From Coniferiporia sulphurascens (Eukaryota > Basidiomycota > Agaricomycetes > Hymenochaetales > Hymenochaetaceae): a stretch of DNA of 64,000 nucleotides. Shown here one piece after another: positions 11,343 through 23,446 of this stretch (position 1 is its first letter; every line of letters begins with the position of its first letter). Where the stretch lies: assembly GCA_002794785.1 (NCBI GenBank), contig NBBA01000019.1:248001-312000 (forward strand). The letters are read 5' to 3'. A program made the translations under genes and the position numbers. The notes beneath the pieces are model-generated. The model was not told the origin of the DNA. It did no database searches and saw only the letters and a program-made list of their open reading frames with translations.

Positions 11343-11383
11343 TACCGGTCCGTACAAAACGAGTCCCTAGAATCCAGACTCCA

Positions 11384-14324
11384 TCAGTTCAATCGAGCTG
11401 GCGAGGACTTGGCTGCCATCCGCATCCTTTTCCGTGGGGGACCTTCGTCTTCCTCGTGTATGGTATCCAGACCGACGCCCTCGTCTGTGCTAGCGGAGCT
11501 AGGATTCGCATGTAATCTTACGTTAGGATAAGACACAGGTAACTTTGGATACTCTTTGTCGGAGTTTGCTGAGCGCTTTTTAGAAGTCGCGAAATCGTAC
11601 ATCTGGGAGACTTGGTATGGGGAGGAAACGTACGCCCGTTCGGGAGTATCGTCACTTGGCCATGCAGTCCTGTCCTTCAGCATTTGTTCAAAGGCTTCAT
11701 GAACCTTTTTGCCGGTTCCATCAGAAAACATGTTCAAACGCGCGATTTTCGCACTCTTCTGAGCTTCAAGGCGTTTTGCTTTATCCACGGGATCGTCTCC
11801 TGAATGATCGAAGCCCTCAGAATTTAGGGCAAGTAGCCACTCCGGTTCCGTTTCCTCATAGATGGGCTTGAACATATAGGAGATATATCCTAAAAGTTTG
11901 GAAAGTAGCGGGCGATCAAGGAACATTAAATCTTTCGGAATGTATTTTCCGAGACCAAGTGCAAATGACTTGGTCTTCCCACCAATGGCGTAAGAGAACT
12001 CTGTGCCTTCTCGGATGACATCTTCGTCAAACATTCGCATGTAGTCAGTGAGCTCATGAACCCTATTGGCTGGTGAATAATTCGTTTTCGTGTAGAGCAT
12101 GGTCGCGTAAGTCGCCACGTGCAAAAACGATTCCAAATCGTCCGAGTAGGTATATTCCTTCGTACGCGGATTCTGGAGCAGTGCAGCAGAAATGAATTGC
12201 CACGTTCCCTACACTCCATAATCAGGACTCGACCGAGTCATCACATGGAAAAAAGAAAACATGCTCACAGTTCTCCCATAACGTATCCCACCTTCCTCAT
12301 CCACAGGCTTCGCGAGATCCCAGTCAATCAACATTCCCCTCCCGTCGTGCGTTATCATAATGTTTCCTATACTTATATCGCGATGCAATATTCCCGCCCC
12401 ATAAGCCAACCCGTGTGCTGCGTTTGAGAGGGTAAGCATGGTCGTTTCGCAAACATTTATACGGCGACGAACCTTCGATTGCGTCCATTATGGCTGTCAA
12501 CATCTCTTTCGTCGACTTGAAGCTGGTTAAGTCACGACCAACCACACCGAGGACCAACCTGTAATGGATATAGCCGTGTAAGCCCCGAGCGTTCTTTGAC
12601 CTGTAGACCCATGGACTATCCACGAATAACTGAGTGAGGGTGATGTGCGTATTGTCAAGGACTTCCCGAGACGGGGGAAAAGGTAATGTCGGAATGGAGC
12701 TGCCACCAGACGAAGGGGGTGCGCCATTACTATTGTCGGCCGCACTAGTATGGTCACTCTCATTGGAGCCAGAATTCAAAGCATTGGGCTTAGAATGTAC
12801 TGGCTCAGAAACTGTATCGGCGTGATCCCCGAGTGGTTCGGAAGACTCATCCACTGCACTATCGGTTTCCGATGAAACATCACTGGGAAGAGTGGCCGCA
12901 CCATCAGGGCGCTCGCTACTAGCCGAAGCATCCGAAAAACTAGCATGATCCTGCGTAACAGATGGCGTGTGAATGTCTCCTACGTCGCCCTCATTCACGA
13001 GGGGTGCTATAAAAGGGACTTTATTCTCCTCGAGAATCTTGTATATTTCACCTTCTCTCATTAGACGCGGCGATTGAATCCTCCATGTATCCTTCATATA
13101 GCAAATCCTATCGCCTTCTAAATCGTAGACAGGGCAACCCCGGGACGAGCGCCCGGTTAGAGATCGTACCTTATGCTTTGGTAACGTCCCGATGTAGTAA
13201 GATTCTGTAAGTCCAATGCTAGAACGAGTAGGCACGGAAAACTTGTAAAGGCGTTGATGCAGAAAATTATTACAGCGTAGCTTGTATTTGGTGTCATCTT
13301 CATCTGGGTGTCTCCGTGTAAAAGCTTCCGTCGCCTTTTCCCGTTCCTCGTCCGTCGGGTCGCTGACGGTGGTATCATGTCCCCGCTGCCGAGGGGTGAG
13401 CTGGTCAAATCGGCGGAAGAATTCCACAAGGGTGTTTGGCTCTTTGATATAGTCGACTGGCTCACTGACGACGACTCCAGCACGATCCCAGCGAATAAAT
13501 CGTGCCTTACAGCCAAAAATAAGGACGGAGAACACGTGTGTTCGAAAACTGCTGCCCAGATGCGCGATGGCATATGATGCCATCTGACCCAAAACCACTT
13601 TAGAATCCTCGGACTTCTTCACAAACTCCTTTTTACCCCGTGCCTTAGTCAAAGACGAAGGATTGTCTTCGAAAGGATCGCAGCTAGTATTAACCTTGAA
13701 TTCGATAAATAGCTCCATCTCGGAAAACAAAGTCGATTTTATCTGTGAATTCTTTCTATATGCTGATACATCGGGTTTTATACCGAGTTTGGACCAGTGC
13801 ACGTCTGGTCGAGTACTTGTATTGACAAAATACAAAGACGTCAGATTAAGTTTCTCCATGCATTCAATCCATCCAGACGAAATTAGTTGACTACCACGTT
13901 ACACAATCATTCAACTTACGAATGGATCATACATCTTGCTTTCGTGCTTATGTTTTGGCGTCTCATCCGTCACTACTTCTTGAATCTGTTGTTGATCCAT
14001 GAGAACTGGAAAAAAGTGCAGTCGCGACACGTCGTCACGTTGAGGCGCGCTACTATTCCTGGGGAGGAACGATTCCAAAAAGTCAGGAATAGGCATAGGT
14101 CCGAGCACGAAAGGCTTTGTCTCTGTATAAAATAACTTTTGGAGATCGCTCGCTTTGATTTCATAAGTAGTAAAGGGATGAGAGCCAGCAGATTTTCTGT
14201 CTGCGGGGGTGGAGACGCGTTTTTTTTCAAAATCTTCATCTGGCAGGGTTATAGGTCTGGAATCGGACAATGGATTAGGACGTTTCGAGCTCGGCATCCT
14301 TGTGGTTGATCCTTGGTCTGTCAT
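11384..14324 (-). CDS. FunK1 fungal-specific protein kinase, copy B
   Basis: Tandem paralog of copy A in the same orientation. Exons: 14324-13920, 13853-12473, 12417-12269 and 12208-11384 (about 919 aa; an alternative ATG at 14297 gives 910 aa). The 3' splice site of intron 1 differs from copy A. The ancestral CAG-GTTGAC junction is gone, and the nearest phase-compatible AG is further downstream (GCATGGAG), giving MYDPF-KLNLTSLYF and deleting the VDCTRR segment. Retained motifs are FSEMELFIEFK, RFIRWDRAGVVVSEP, HYRLVLGVVGRDLTSF, HRDISIGN, LIDWDLAKP and a DDLESFLHVATYA-type segment. The N-terminal exon diverges much more from copy A than the rest does. Intron 2 has a good CTTAC branch site. 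It is probably functional if the shifted acceptor is used. Confidence 0.8.
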
Positions 14325-14949
14325 ATCACATGACGCGTCCTGATATAGAACGCCGGTATTATGTAACACCACTTACTCTGAGTCATGCTGTGGAATACAT
14401 AATTCGTGGGAAGCCGCGAACATCCGAGTACGTGATGCTATAGGAGTGCTCCAAGGGCTTCTCTTATAGTAATCGAATTATTGTTGGATTCCACCAAAAC
14501 GCCAACGACTGGTGGTGCAATCGCCCTCGTCTTTCACTATATAACTCGCGAGATTTACAAACGCATATCCCCTATCGATTATTCTACTTTGGTCCTACCG
14601 TTAACGAGGAAGGCAGATTCGAACTTGTATCCAGGTTCAGGATTACGGACATCTACATTTGATTCAGTCCAAGACAAACTCAGAATGAGCTCATCACAGT
14701 AAGCCCCGAATTCCGCTCTCCGTGCCGTCATGCACTGTAGTCACACAAGGGGCTGACGCTTTCTATCATATAGGGATGTTGAGGCTGTTGAGCCTCCTTC
14801 GACACCCGTCCCCGCGCATGTGGCCACGACGATGCGCTTCTCCGATTCGCCTAATGCACGCTCACGGACTATCACAACCGCGACTGGGACGGACACTCAC
14901 GGTGTACGTACATATTTGTATATATCTACGGAGGAGCTTTATTGACGCC
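14325..14949. promoter_or_regulatory. Divergent intergenic region between kinase B and PP2C
   Basis: Kinase B is transcribed leftwards and the PP2C gene rightwards, so the 625 bp should hold both promoters. An open frame continues upstream of the PP2C ATG at 14950, but its residues (rich in Arg, Pro and His) look non-coding and it has no in-frame ATG in good context. No obvious TATA box was assigned. Confidence 0.45.
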
Positions 14950-16254
14950 ATGCAGACCCTGAACCAACATCTTTCGAGCAACATCGCCTACCAGGTAGGA
15001 GTTCGCGATGACAAGGGCCAGCGACGTACGATGGAGGATGCATATTCGTTCGTAGTGGACTTCGCCCGTGTGCGAGGACAGGGCTACTTTGCCGTCTTCG
15101 ATGGACATGCGGGCAAGTATGCCGCTGAATGGTGCGGACAGCATTTCCACGAGTATCTCCTCGCGCAGCTGCACGCAAATCCTGGACTCCCCGTTCCGGA
15201 CGTCCTTAACAATACGTTTCACGCGGTCGACTACGCACTATCCACGATTGCGCAGCAGAACGACAAGATGCATTCTGGATGCACCGCTGTCACTGCCTTC
15301 CTTCGCATTGAAGACGGACATGGCGGGCAGTCTTTCCTTGACGGCCTGGACATCGGCGAGGCCTCTGTAACCAGCTCTACTTTGGTTGAGTCCCCCTCGA
15401 ACGATAGTCAGTTGCTTGATACCGCAAACGCCGCGTATCCCACACCCGAACCATCCACCACTTCTTCCAGCCCGGGCTCGAGTCCGCGTTCAAGCAGCCC
15501 CACATCCCCCGGGAAAAAGAAAAATAGTAGCAGCAAGCTCGTCAACAAGAAGAATCAGGTTATCACTGCCATCAAGTCTCTTGCGTCATCAAACCCGAAC
15601 GTTGTCGATGACATTGCTGCAGTGCCTCCGGAGGCCGTGGTCAGCGTGGTCACGCCTCCGCTTTCTGCGCAATTAAAGCGTGTACTATATACTGCAAATG
15701 CAGGGGATGCGCGCGCAGTTCTGTGCCGCGGGGGCCGTGCGGTTCGTCTGACGTATGACCACAAGGGTAGCGACAAACAGGAAGCGAGACGGATTACGGA
15801 CGCAGGTGGATTCGTAATGAGCGGGCGCGTGAACGGTGACTACATTGTTTCTTCCTTCCAAAAAACGATGTCTCATAAGTTTTTCTAGGTGTACTGGCCG
15901 TAACTCGTTCGCTTGGCGATTCATCAATGAAAGATTTCGTCGTTGGTTCCCCTTACACGACGGAGACAGAGCTCAGCGATGACGACGAGTTCCTTATTAT
16001 AGCATGTGATGGCGTACGTATTGATTCATAGCTTCTCACACAGTCCCCTTTCCTTTTTGGCAATAGTGGAGTTACTTATACAAATCCACTCGCAGGTTTG
16101 GGACGTCGCAACAGACCAAGAAGCAGTTGACATCGTGCGAAGGGTCACTGACCCCCAGGAGGCTGCGCGCGTCCTCGTCGAACATGCGCTGCAGGAGTCG
16201 ACAGACAACATCACCGTCGTCGTCGTGCGCTTCCTGCCGCAAACGAGTGCCTGA
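14950..16254 (+). CDS. PTC1: PP2C-type protein phosphatase (Ptc1-like)
   Basis: Three exons, 14950-15835, 15889-16013 and 16096-16254, 389 aa. Metal-dependent Ser/Thr phosphatase of the PPM family. Motifs in order: [10 protein letters not shown] (about 25-34), [17 protein letters not shown] (metal-binding Asp-Gly-His-x-Gly), [45 protein letters not shown] and DNITVVVV, all essential metal and phosphate ligands present. Both introns close in phase inside conserved motifs ([14 protein letters not shown] and ACDG-VWDV). A Ser/Pro/Lys-rich insertion of about 90 residues (roughly 140-225) separates the two halves of the catalytic core and is unusual relative to yeast Ptc1 (281 aa). I chose the Met at 14950 because upstream residues look non-coding. 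Ptc1 homologs dampen HOG MAP-kinase signalling; that role here is inference. Confidence 0.9.
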
Positions 16255-17930
16255 GTCCATATGAACCAACTTTTGTGTAATTGACCCCGGTGTGTATACC
16301 AATAGTGAGAGGACAATTATAACCTCGCAATTGTTTTTTCTTTCTCCGTCGTTCTGTCGCTTACACTCACCAATTGTTATTTGCCACCATACGAACATTG
16401 TCTCGGGAGTACGTTGGTATCATAACTTCTCTGCAATTTATGTATTTCTACCCTTGTCTACATGCTCCGAAACTATTAATGTAAAGTCGTACACGAAATC
16501 TGTAGTCGCATACGATGTTTCAGACTTACTGGGCGATTCGTAGGGTCCGGTCTTTCACACGTTTTGCATTATATACAGTATATGGTATGGTGGACCAGAA
16601 AAAACAGCGTCTTGGCGTCTCACGGGAGTTCCAATCTCCAGAAAAAATCCTTCGTTGGGGAGGGGAGGCTAAAGACTACGGCTACGGTATCACATCCGAG
16701 TCAAATACGAAGTGGTGATACTGTACATGACACACCAGCGCAACTGCGGTGCGCCAGCCGGCAGCAATAAGTACCATCACCATCTCATTTATTTCCTCTT
16801 GCCAACGCGGTCCAGCCTCAAGCCTCAGACCTCAGACTGAGCCTTTGGGCGGCCCGCTGGCGGATCGAGCTCGCTCTGGACCTACCGACTCGGATGAGAA
16901 GATTTCTATACGAAGGCTCAGACTCTGGTCATGAAGGGTCGTATGCGCGGGAAAATGAATAGCTACAATGGCAGCTCCTCGGACCGCTCGTTGTGCCCCG
17001 GGGCCCGGAGTACAAAGAGGGAAATGAATAAAGCCTTAAAGCCTTTATACGGGGGGCCGGGCTGGATTTGTGTTGGTGAATGGATGATTGAATCAGGGCT
17101 GTGAACTAGGACTAAATGGTCATAAGAAAACCATCAATTGCGCCTTAAACCTTCTGCCATAGAGCTGTAGAGCCACGTAGACGATGAGTCACCGGCGAAA
17201 TATTGGGACCTAAAGAGAAGCGCTTTGAGTTGTGCTACATGTAAAGTGGCCAGCGAAGAACCCTCGAATGCGGTTTACGTGTCCGAAGTCTGCATATAGA
17301 CAACATCTCCGAGTCTATTGATTCGGTTTTATGCACTGGGCGCCGCTTGTCAATTCTCAATTCTCTAAAGAAATTGAGTGCATATTTTTTGCTTCATCAT
17401 CTTATCACCCCATAGCCCTGCCTGCTTATCTCACTAATCTGTTCGCTCCACAAAGAAGTCGCACATTCGCTCCAGATAAAAAGAGGGAAGGTATGATCAC
17501 CCGGGTTCAGCCGAACGAAAGCATGATATGGCAAGGTAGCAAGTGGCTCCACTAGTACTGCGCCTCGATGGGAAATGCGATTCTCCCTTTTGAATACGTG
17601 ATGCCGACAGAACTGAGTGGAATAGAAGCGGGCGTCGGCATCAGCATCGGCATCGACGTCGGACCGACCACCGATCGTTCGGGGGTGGACCCCAGCTGGC
17701 AAAGAACATAGAAGCTGCGGGGAGGCGGTGCGGGAGCGACATTTCTCCGCATCTCGGATGCATGTAGCAAAGCACCTTTGAATTTAACAGATAGCACCTA
17801 TTCACCTATTCGTAGAGACTTCCGAGCCTCGGAAACTAGGAAGTTTCAAAGATCGGGTTGGGGACCGTATGTCCGCTTTTTCTTAATGGGGAGAAAGGGC
17901 GAAGCGGAAGAAGGCGAGCACACTCGAGGG

Positions 17931-17963
17931 AGAAGAAGAAGAAGAAGAAGAAGAAGAAGAAGA
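17931..17963. repeat. GAA/TTC microsatellite
   Basis: Eleven consecutive GAA-type triplets form a perfect purine tract, embedded in a wider AG-rich stretch (about 17880-17975). In one frame the complement would encode poly-Phe/Ser, which argues against coding. Confidence 0.9.
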
Positions 17964-20338
17964 GGAAGTATTTAAAGAGGCGGGACGGGGCCGCTCGGGT
18001 GCCGCGTGCGCGCGAACGATGGCGCATGTACATCTGCTTCTCAAGTCCCGAATGAGCGGAAAAAATTGAACGTGGGTGCATAAATGCAAGGCGGGCGACC
18101 TCTGTATGCAAGAAGACGTACTCTCCAGCCGAACCGCCCGACGTAGATTGTCTGAACAACGCATGTGTCCGAAGACCAAATGGGAGAAGAGACAGCGAAT
18201 CCAGTCCAGATGGAACCATGGAACCTCGCGCCGTAAGCCCGTCTGCGGAAAAAAGGAAGCCGGCGCGGATAAGCGTATCTGGGTACAAAAGCTACGCCGC
18301 ATACCGTAGCGGACTGTTTGAGCGTTCCTACGCCTCCGGCTAAGATGTATTCGAACGGACTAGACCATGGGGCCGAGCTATGGTCCGTAAGTGGGGCTAT
18401 TAGTTTATTGATGTCATCGACCCCTCTCTGCACGAGCGTAGAGAACGGACGTAGAGGGTTGTTGAAGCAGTCTACTTGTCTGAAACTTACGGGCGCCCAC
18501 CAACATCCGCATGTATCCAATCGGATCAGCCTAACGCCAAACTGAAACCACACCAATAGTCGGACAGAAGGAGACACCCATGATCCAGAAGAAAGACTCA
18601 AGCTCCAGCCCCACGCCACACGCGAGGCAAGGCTGCGGGAATATTGCCATCCATGAATGATGTCGGGGGACGATCGCGCTTACCCCGGAATCGGATCTAC
18701 GCAGGTACAATCCCCAAGGCGGTGCATCGCAACTTGCATGTTACGTAGGTCCGGGTTCCCCAATGTACGTTTTACGTCCCAATTTTGCAGACAATTAAAA
18801 ATAACATGGTCCAGCCCCTGAGGCAGGAGATCACCTGGACAAACAACGCGTCAGAAAATATATGCGCATACACACATGACAATTCGGTTTCGCTAGTGTG
18901 GTGTGGGGCCGTCTGTGAAAAGGGGACTAGGATTGGCGCGCAGCTTATCGGAGGAGAGGGGTGCCGAATTCGAATAAATATAGCTCTGGACGTTCACGGT
19001 AGACGTTAATACGACGGTCGTGGTAAAATGGTAGAAGGCGGCCGGGCTGGCTTGGGCGAGAAGTAAGAAAACGTGTAGAGAAGCCGAAAAAGTAGGCTGC
19101 GGATAAAAGGAAACAGCTAAAACTAAGTTCTTCTGCCGGATTAATTTGAAAAAAGGAGATGACAGGCGATCGTCTCCTTGACGGTAACAGGTTACCAACA
19201 AGCGCGTCTCGGTCTTGATGGCGAGGCCGAGTAGGAGACACCCGCTGGGAGTGGTGAAACGGGAGGATGGGAAGAGAAAAGAAGCTGAGGAAGGGGCGAA
19301 TACAAGTTAGTAGAGAATGGACCGAAAATAGTTGAGTTATTTAGGCCATCATGAAAATACGATTGATGTGTCGGGAAGTCTACCGAACTACGAACTAGAA
19401 GACGCTTTATAACCAATTTGCTAGAGCGTTATCGATGGACGAATTACTTGTTAATAAAGAAAAACCAGTCGGTGGGTGCCAGGAGGTGACGCCAAGGGGA
19501 GAAAGTCACATGACGACCACGAAGACCCGTGATATCGCGGTAGTTGGCTTGTGAAAACTGGACCGCGAAAACAATTTCCATATAACGCAGAAATAAATCT
19601 GCATTGGCGGGAACGGCTCTCCGTGTCGTGTAGCGCTCAAATCTGTCTCCCGGGATGTCGCGAGACACAGGATGCTTGGAGTTTGGTTGGGCGTTGCCGA
19701 TTGAGTGTGGGAGTTGTGAGCCGCGTTACGCGGGCGGTGGCTGGGGGGGACAGCGTCCAGTGACTCCGAGATTGATCAGGGGGCTATTTTGAATTGGTAG
19801 CTGCGATGCGCAGAAGGCGTGCATTTAGGGGAGGACGGCCAGCTGTTGGTAGTGAGCAGGTGTTGGCAGTCTACCACCACCGTAACCAGATCCAGCAGCA
19901 TCTGCGCCGGTGTCGGCGCGGTCGATGTTCGACAAGTCGACGACGACGACGAGCAGGAGAGCAGCCCTGCGCAACATCAAGAGCCATCGCCATCGCCATC
20001 GATCTAGCAGCACGAATCGCCGGACCGTAGATATTGGAGACGAAACTCTGTCGGGAGAGACCGGGGAGAGCAGTATTCTGGTTAAACACAAACAAGAGGG
20101 GCCCACTTGGGATAGAGTCAGGGAGACGGTGGATGCAAACAGTTATAAGGTCAGGTCTGCGTGCGCCCCGTCTGTCCCCAAACCCCCACCGCCGTCGCAC
20201 TAGTCGTCCGCCGCAGGTGAGTCCACCGTCCACTTCGTCTGCCGTAATTACATTGGTCCGTTCCTGTCGCTTGCAAACTTGCCGTTATTGGCCCGCCTTG
20301 CATTTCCCTTTCCATGCCAGCGCTCCGCTATCCGGCTT

Positions 20339-20347
20339 CCTATATAT
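20339..20347 (+). promoter_or_regulatory. Candidate TATA box of PEPCK
   Basis: TATATATA lies about 270 bp upstream of the PEPCK ATG, followed by a pyrimidine-rich leader typical of strongly expressed fungal genes. A second TATAAAA at about 20600 is only 18 bp from the ATG and is too close to place a transcription start for this start codon. Confidence 0.4.
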
Positions 20348-20617
20348 ACTCTCATCGGCCGGCCTACTCGCATACATCTTCCTCCCCTCTCTTTTTCTTC
20401 GCGCGGGCAATAGCTCGACGCGAACCCTCCTGCAGTCACGACGGCCGACGCTGACCCCACCCCTGCGCTTGCGCTACAGCTCCACCGCACCCACCTCCGT
20501 CTCTGTGCACTCAATACCGCTGCCCAACGACATAACCTATTCACCTCGGCATCTTCCTCTGCATCCACACCCGCCCTCCAATCGCCCAGGTCGTTGCTTA
20601 TAAAAGACAAGGACAAG

Positions 20618-22888
20618 ATGTTCGCCCACCACCAGCTCGGCACGCCCTATGTCACCCCGCACATTCTCCACAAGAGCTATGCGCAGAGCCATGACAATGA
20701 GTCGACTTCTAATTGTAAGTACCCTGCCGCTTAGAACACTCTTCCTCTTGTTCCCTTCTTAGTGTGTGTGTCCTACTACTCTCGCGGCGCATTACGTTGC
20801 GCTGTGCTCTTGGGGCGGTCTGTCTGGGGTCGCGGCTATGACCCGTCCGCCTGGTCAACTCTCATGACCTCGTCCCCACCGGCCCCTTTCACGGACCATC
20901 GTCGTGTCTCTCCCCCCGGCCGACTGCTGTGTCTCGGCCTGCGAACGATGCGCCACTCGTCGATGACCGTCTGCGGCCGTGACTCGAAAGAAAAATGTTT
21001 ACATCATCGCCCTTTCTCTCGCTGGCATCACGTGCTGGCTTTGTCGCGTGTTCCCCATTTGGGGGTGAGAGAATGCCGATCCCCGCGTACTCTTGGCATC
21101 TTCGGCTATTATTCTCATTTTTAAAGTGAAAATAATAAATGTGCTTAACAAAAATTCTTTCAGTGATCGGTCGCGACATCGAGTACTTCTCGCAGGCAGG
21201 TTTCGACATGTCGAAGCTGATGCTTAAGCGCAATGCGGCGCCTGCGCAGTTGTACGAGGATGCGATTCGCAACGAGGGCGCCATCATCTCGTCCTCGGGT
21301 GCGCTTATCAACTTCTCTGGTAAGAAAACCGGCCGTAGCCCCAAGGACAAGCGTATTGTCTACGAAGAGACGAGCCGTGACAATGTCTGGTGGGGGAGCG
21401 TCAACATCAAGCTGGACGAGCGTATGTTTCAAATGTTATTGTACATCCTGAATTACCACTAAGGTAGTTACCTTAACAGACACGTTTGAGATTAACCGCG
21501 AACGTGCGATCGATTACCTGAACACACGCGACCTGGTGTACGTCTTCGACGGCTTTGCAGGCTGGGACCCACGCTACCGGATTAAGGTTCGCGTCATCTG
21601 CGCCCGTGCTTACCACGCCCTCTTCATGGTGAGAGATCTCTCGACAAGTTTAGAATCGATGCTGAAATCTTTGTGATTCTTCCAGAACAACATGCTTATC
21701 CGTCCGACTGAGGAAGAGCTTGCCAACTTTGGCGAGCCCGACTTTATCATTTACAACGCGGGTCAGTTCCCGGCCAACCGTTTCACGAAGGGTATGTCGT
21801 CCACGACGTCTGTCGAGATTAACTTCAAGCGCATGGAGATGGTCATCCTCGGCACGGAATATGCGGGTGAGATGAAGAAGGGTGTATTCAGCGTGATGCA
21901 CTACCTCCAGCCAATCAGATTCGGACAGCTTTCGCTCCACTCGTCTGCTAATGTCGGCATTGAAAATGGCGATGTAACTCTTTTCTTCGGACTGAGTGGC
22001 ACGGGGAAGACGACTCTCAGTGCAGATCCGCGCCGCGAGCTCATTGGTGACGATGAACACGTGTGGAGCGACCGAGGTGTGTTTAACATTGAAGGCGGCT
22101 GCTACGCGAAGTGTGTTGGCCTTTCCGCAGAGAAGGAGCCCGAGATCTTCAATGCGATCCGCTTCGGTTCGATTCTCGAGAACGTCGTGTACGACCCGGT
22201 CACGCGCAAACCGGACTATGACGACACGGCGATCACGGAGAACACGCGTTGTGCGTACCCAATCGAGTTCATCCCGAACGCCCGTGTGCCGTGTCTCGTC
22301 GAACGTCAGCCGTCGAACATCATCATGCTCACTTGCGACGCATTCGGTGTACTTCCCCCCGTCTCACGTCTCTCCCCCGCGCAAGCCAGCTATCACTTCC
22401 TTTCAGGCTACACGAGTAAGACGCCCGGTACGGAGGACGGCGTACTCGAGCCAATTCCCACTTTCTCGACGTGCTATTCTGCGCCCTTCCTCGTGCTGCA
22501 CCCGTCACGCTATGCGTCGATGCTCGCGGAGCGCATGGCAGAGCACAACGTGTCGTGTTGGCTGATTAACACCGGCTGGACGGGCGGGCGCTTCGGCTCG
22601 CCAGGAGGGCGACGCTGCCCGCTGAAGTACACGCGCGCGATCGTTGACGCCGTGCACTCTGGAGCACTCGCTGAAGCCGAGTTCGAGAATTTCGGCGTGT
22701 TCAACTTGCAGATCCCAACAGCCGTACCCGGCGTTCCGAGTGAGCTGCTCGACCCCTCGCGCGCGTGGCAGGACAAGGCAGCGTTCTCGCGCGAAGTGCG
22801 CAAGCTTGCCGGTATGTTCGTCAAGGCTTTCGCTGTGTACGAGAGCGGCGTCGACGCGTCCGTGCGCGCTGCGGGTCCGCGGGTGTAG
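20618..22888 (+). CDS. PCK1: Phosphoenolpyruvate carboxykinase (ATP)
   Basis: Four exons, 20618-20714, 21164-21421, 21480-21628 and 21686-22888; 568 aa, close to yeast Pck1 (549 aa). Catalyses oxaloacetate + ATP to PEP + ADP + CO2, the committed cytosolic step of gluconeogenesis. Motifs: [15 protein letters not shown] near residue 95; [13 protein letters not shown] before the third intron; the P-loop [13 protein letters not shown] (about 268-280); the metal-binding [36 protein letters not shown]; and [10 protein letters not shown]. Every junction closes in phase. Intron 1 (449 nt) is far longer than the roughly 55-nt introns elsewhere. Codon use is strongly biased to C-ending codons, as expected for a highly expressed gene. 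Glucose repression would be expected by analogy but no site was identified. Confidence 0.96.
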
Positions 22889-23446
22889 ACGCCTCTCATC
22901 CCGGAGAGCAACCGCGCCCCCTAGACCTGGCGATATTTTAAGAGGACCTGGCTTCCCCTGCATAGAGTGCATTCTGATCACATCGGATTTCTGTACAATT
23001 TCTAGTTCTTTCTTTCTTTCTTCCCCCCATTTTGCACAAGCAGGGCTGGCCTGGGCCGTATTCGCTGCCCGTCGTACGACGTAGACTAACCACGCGTATA
23101 AGTAAGGTGGTCTTCAAATAGTGTTGTTGTTCTGAGTATAATACAAGAAGTTTGAGGTTTTTTGTTAGTTGCGAACTGAGTTTGAGCGGGGGTGGACGTA
23201 TGATGTTTTGGTCAGTGAAGCACTTCGGTATTTGTGAGCACCCTAACTTCGCGCGCGAGATTTACCTTGTTCTCCTCGCAGCGTTGACGCCACCGTGCAC
23301 GTGACCGGTCGCTGCTATAATGTCCTAAAGGAGTCACGGCGCCGATCGCTCTGCTTACGTACCAATGTTCATTTTGTCGCTTTTGGCAGTGTAGAGCCTT
23401 TTAACGTTTCGCTGCTGCGTCCAGGTCACTGTCATTTTGCCAAACC
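22889..23446. other. PEPCK 3' region and promoter of kinase C
   Basis: The left part should be PEPCK 3' UTR (T-rich with TTTCTTTCTTTC near 23010). The right end (about 23355-23446) is the promoter-proximal block shared with kinase A. No gene is seen. Confidence 0.5.

Larger units (their letters stand above)
16255..20617. other. 4.4-kb gene-poor region upstream of PEPCK
   Basis: No gene is recognised on either strand; the longer open frames are low-complexity or lack motifs. It holds a (GAA)n tract at 17931-17963 and GAC/CAT-rich triplet runs around 19920-20000. The last 800 bp are C/T-rich and probably serve as PEPCK promoter and 5' UTR. A long non-coding transcript or a diverged gene cannot be excluded. 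Confidence 0.45.

Noticed and set aside
14722..14949. N-terminal extension of the PP2C open frame
   Set aside because: The frame is open upstream, but the residues are Arg/Pro/His-rich without family similarity and it starts at a non-ATG codon; the Met at 14950 fits PP2C length.
17836..18302. Minus-strand frames across the GAA tract
   Set aside because: They encode poly-Phe or poly-Ser only because of the triplet repeat; no start or family support.
20034..20603. 189-codon plus frame upstream of PEPCK
   Set aside because: Low-complexity Ser/Pro/Arg translation of a C/T-rich leader; no motif, better explained as promoter and 5' UTR.
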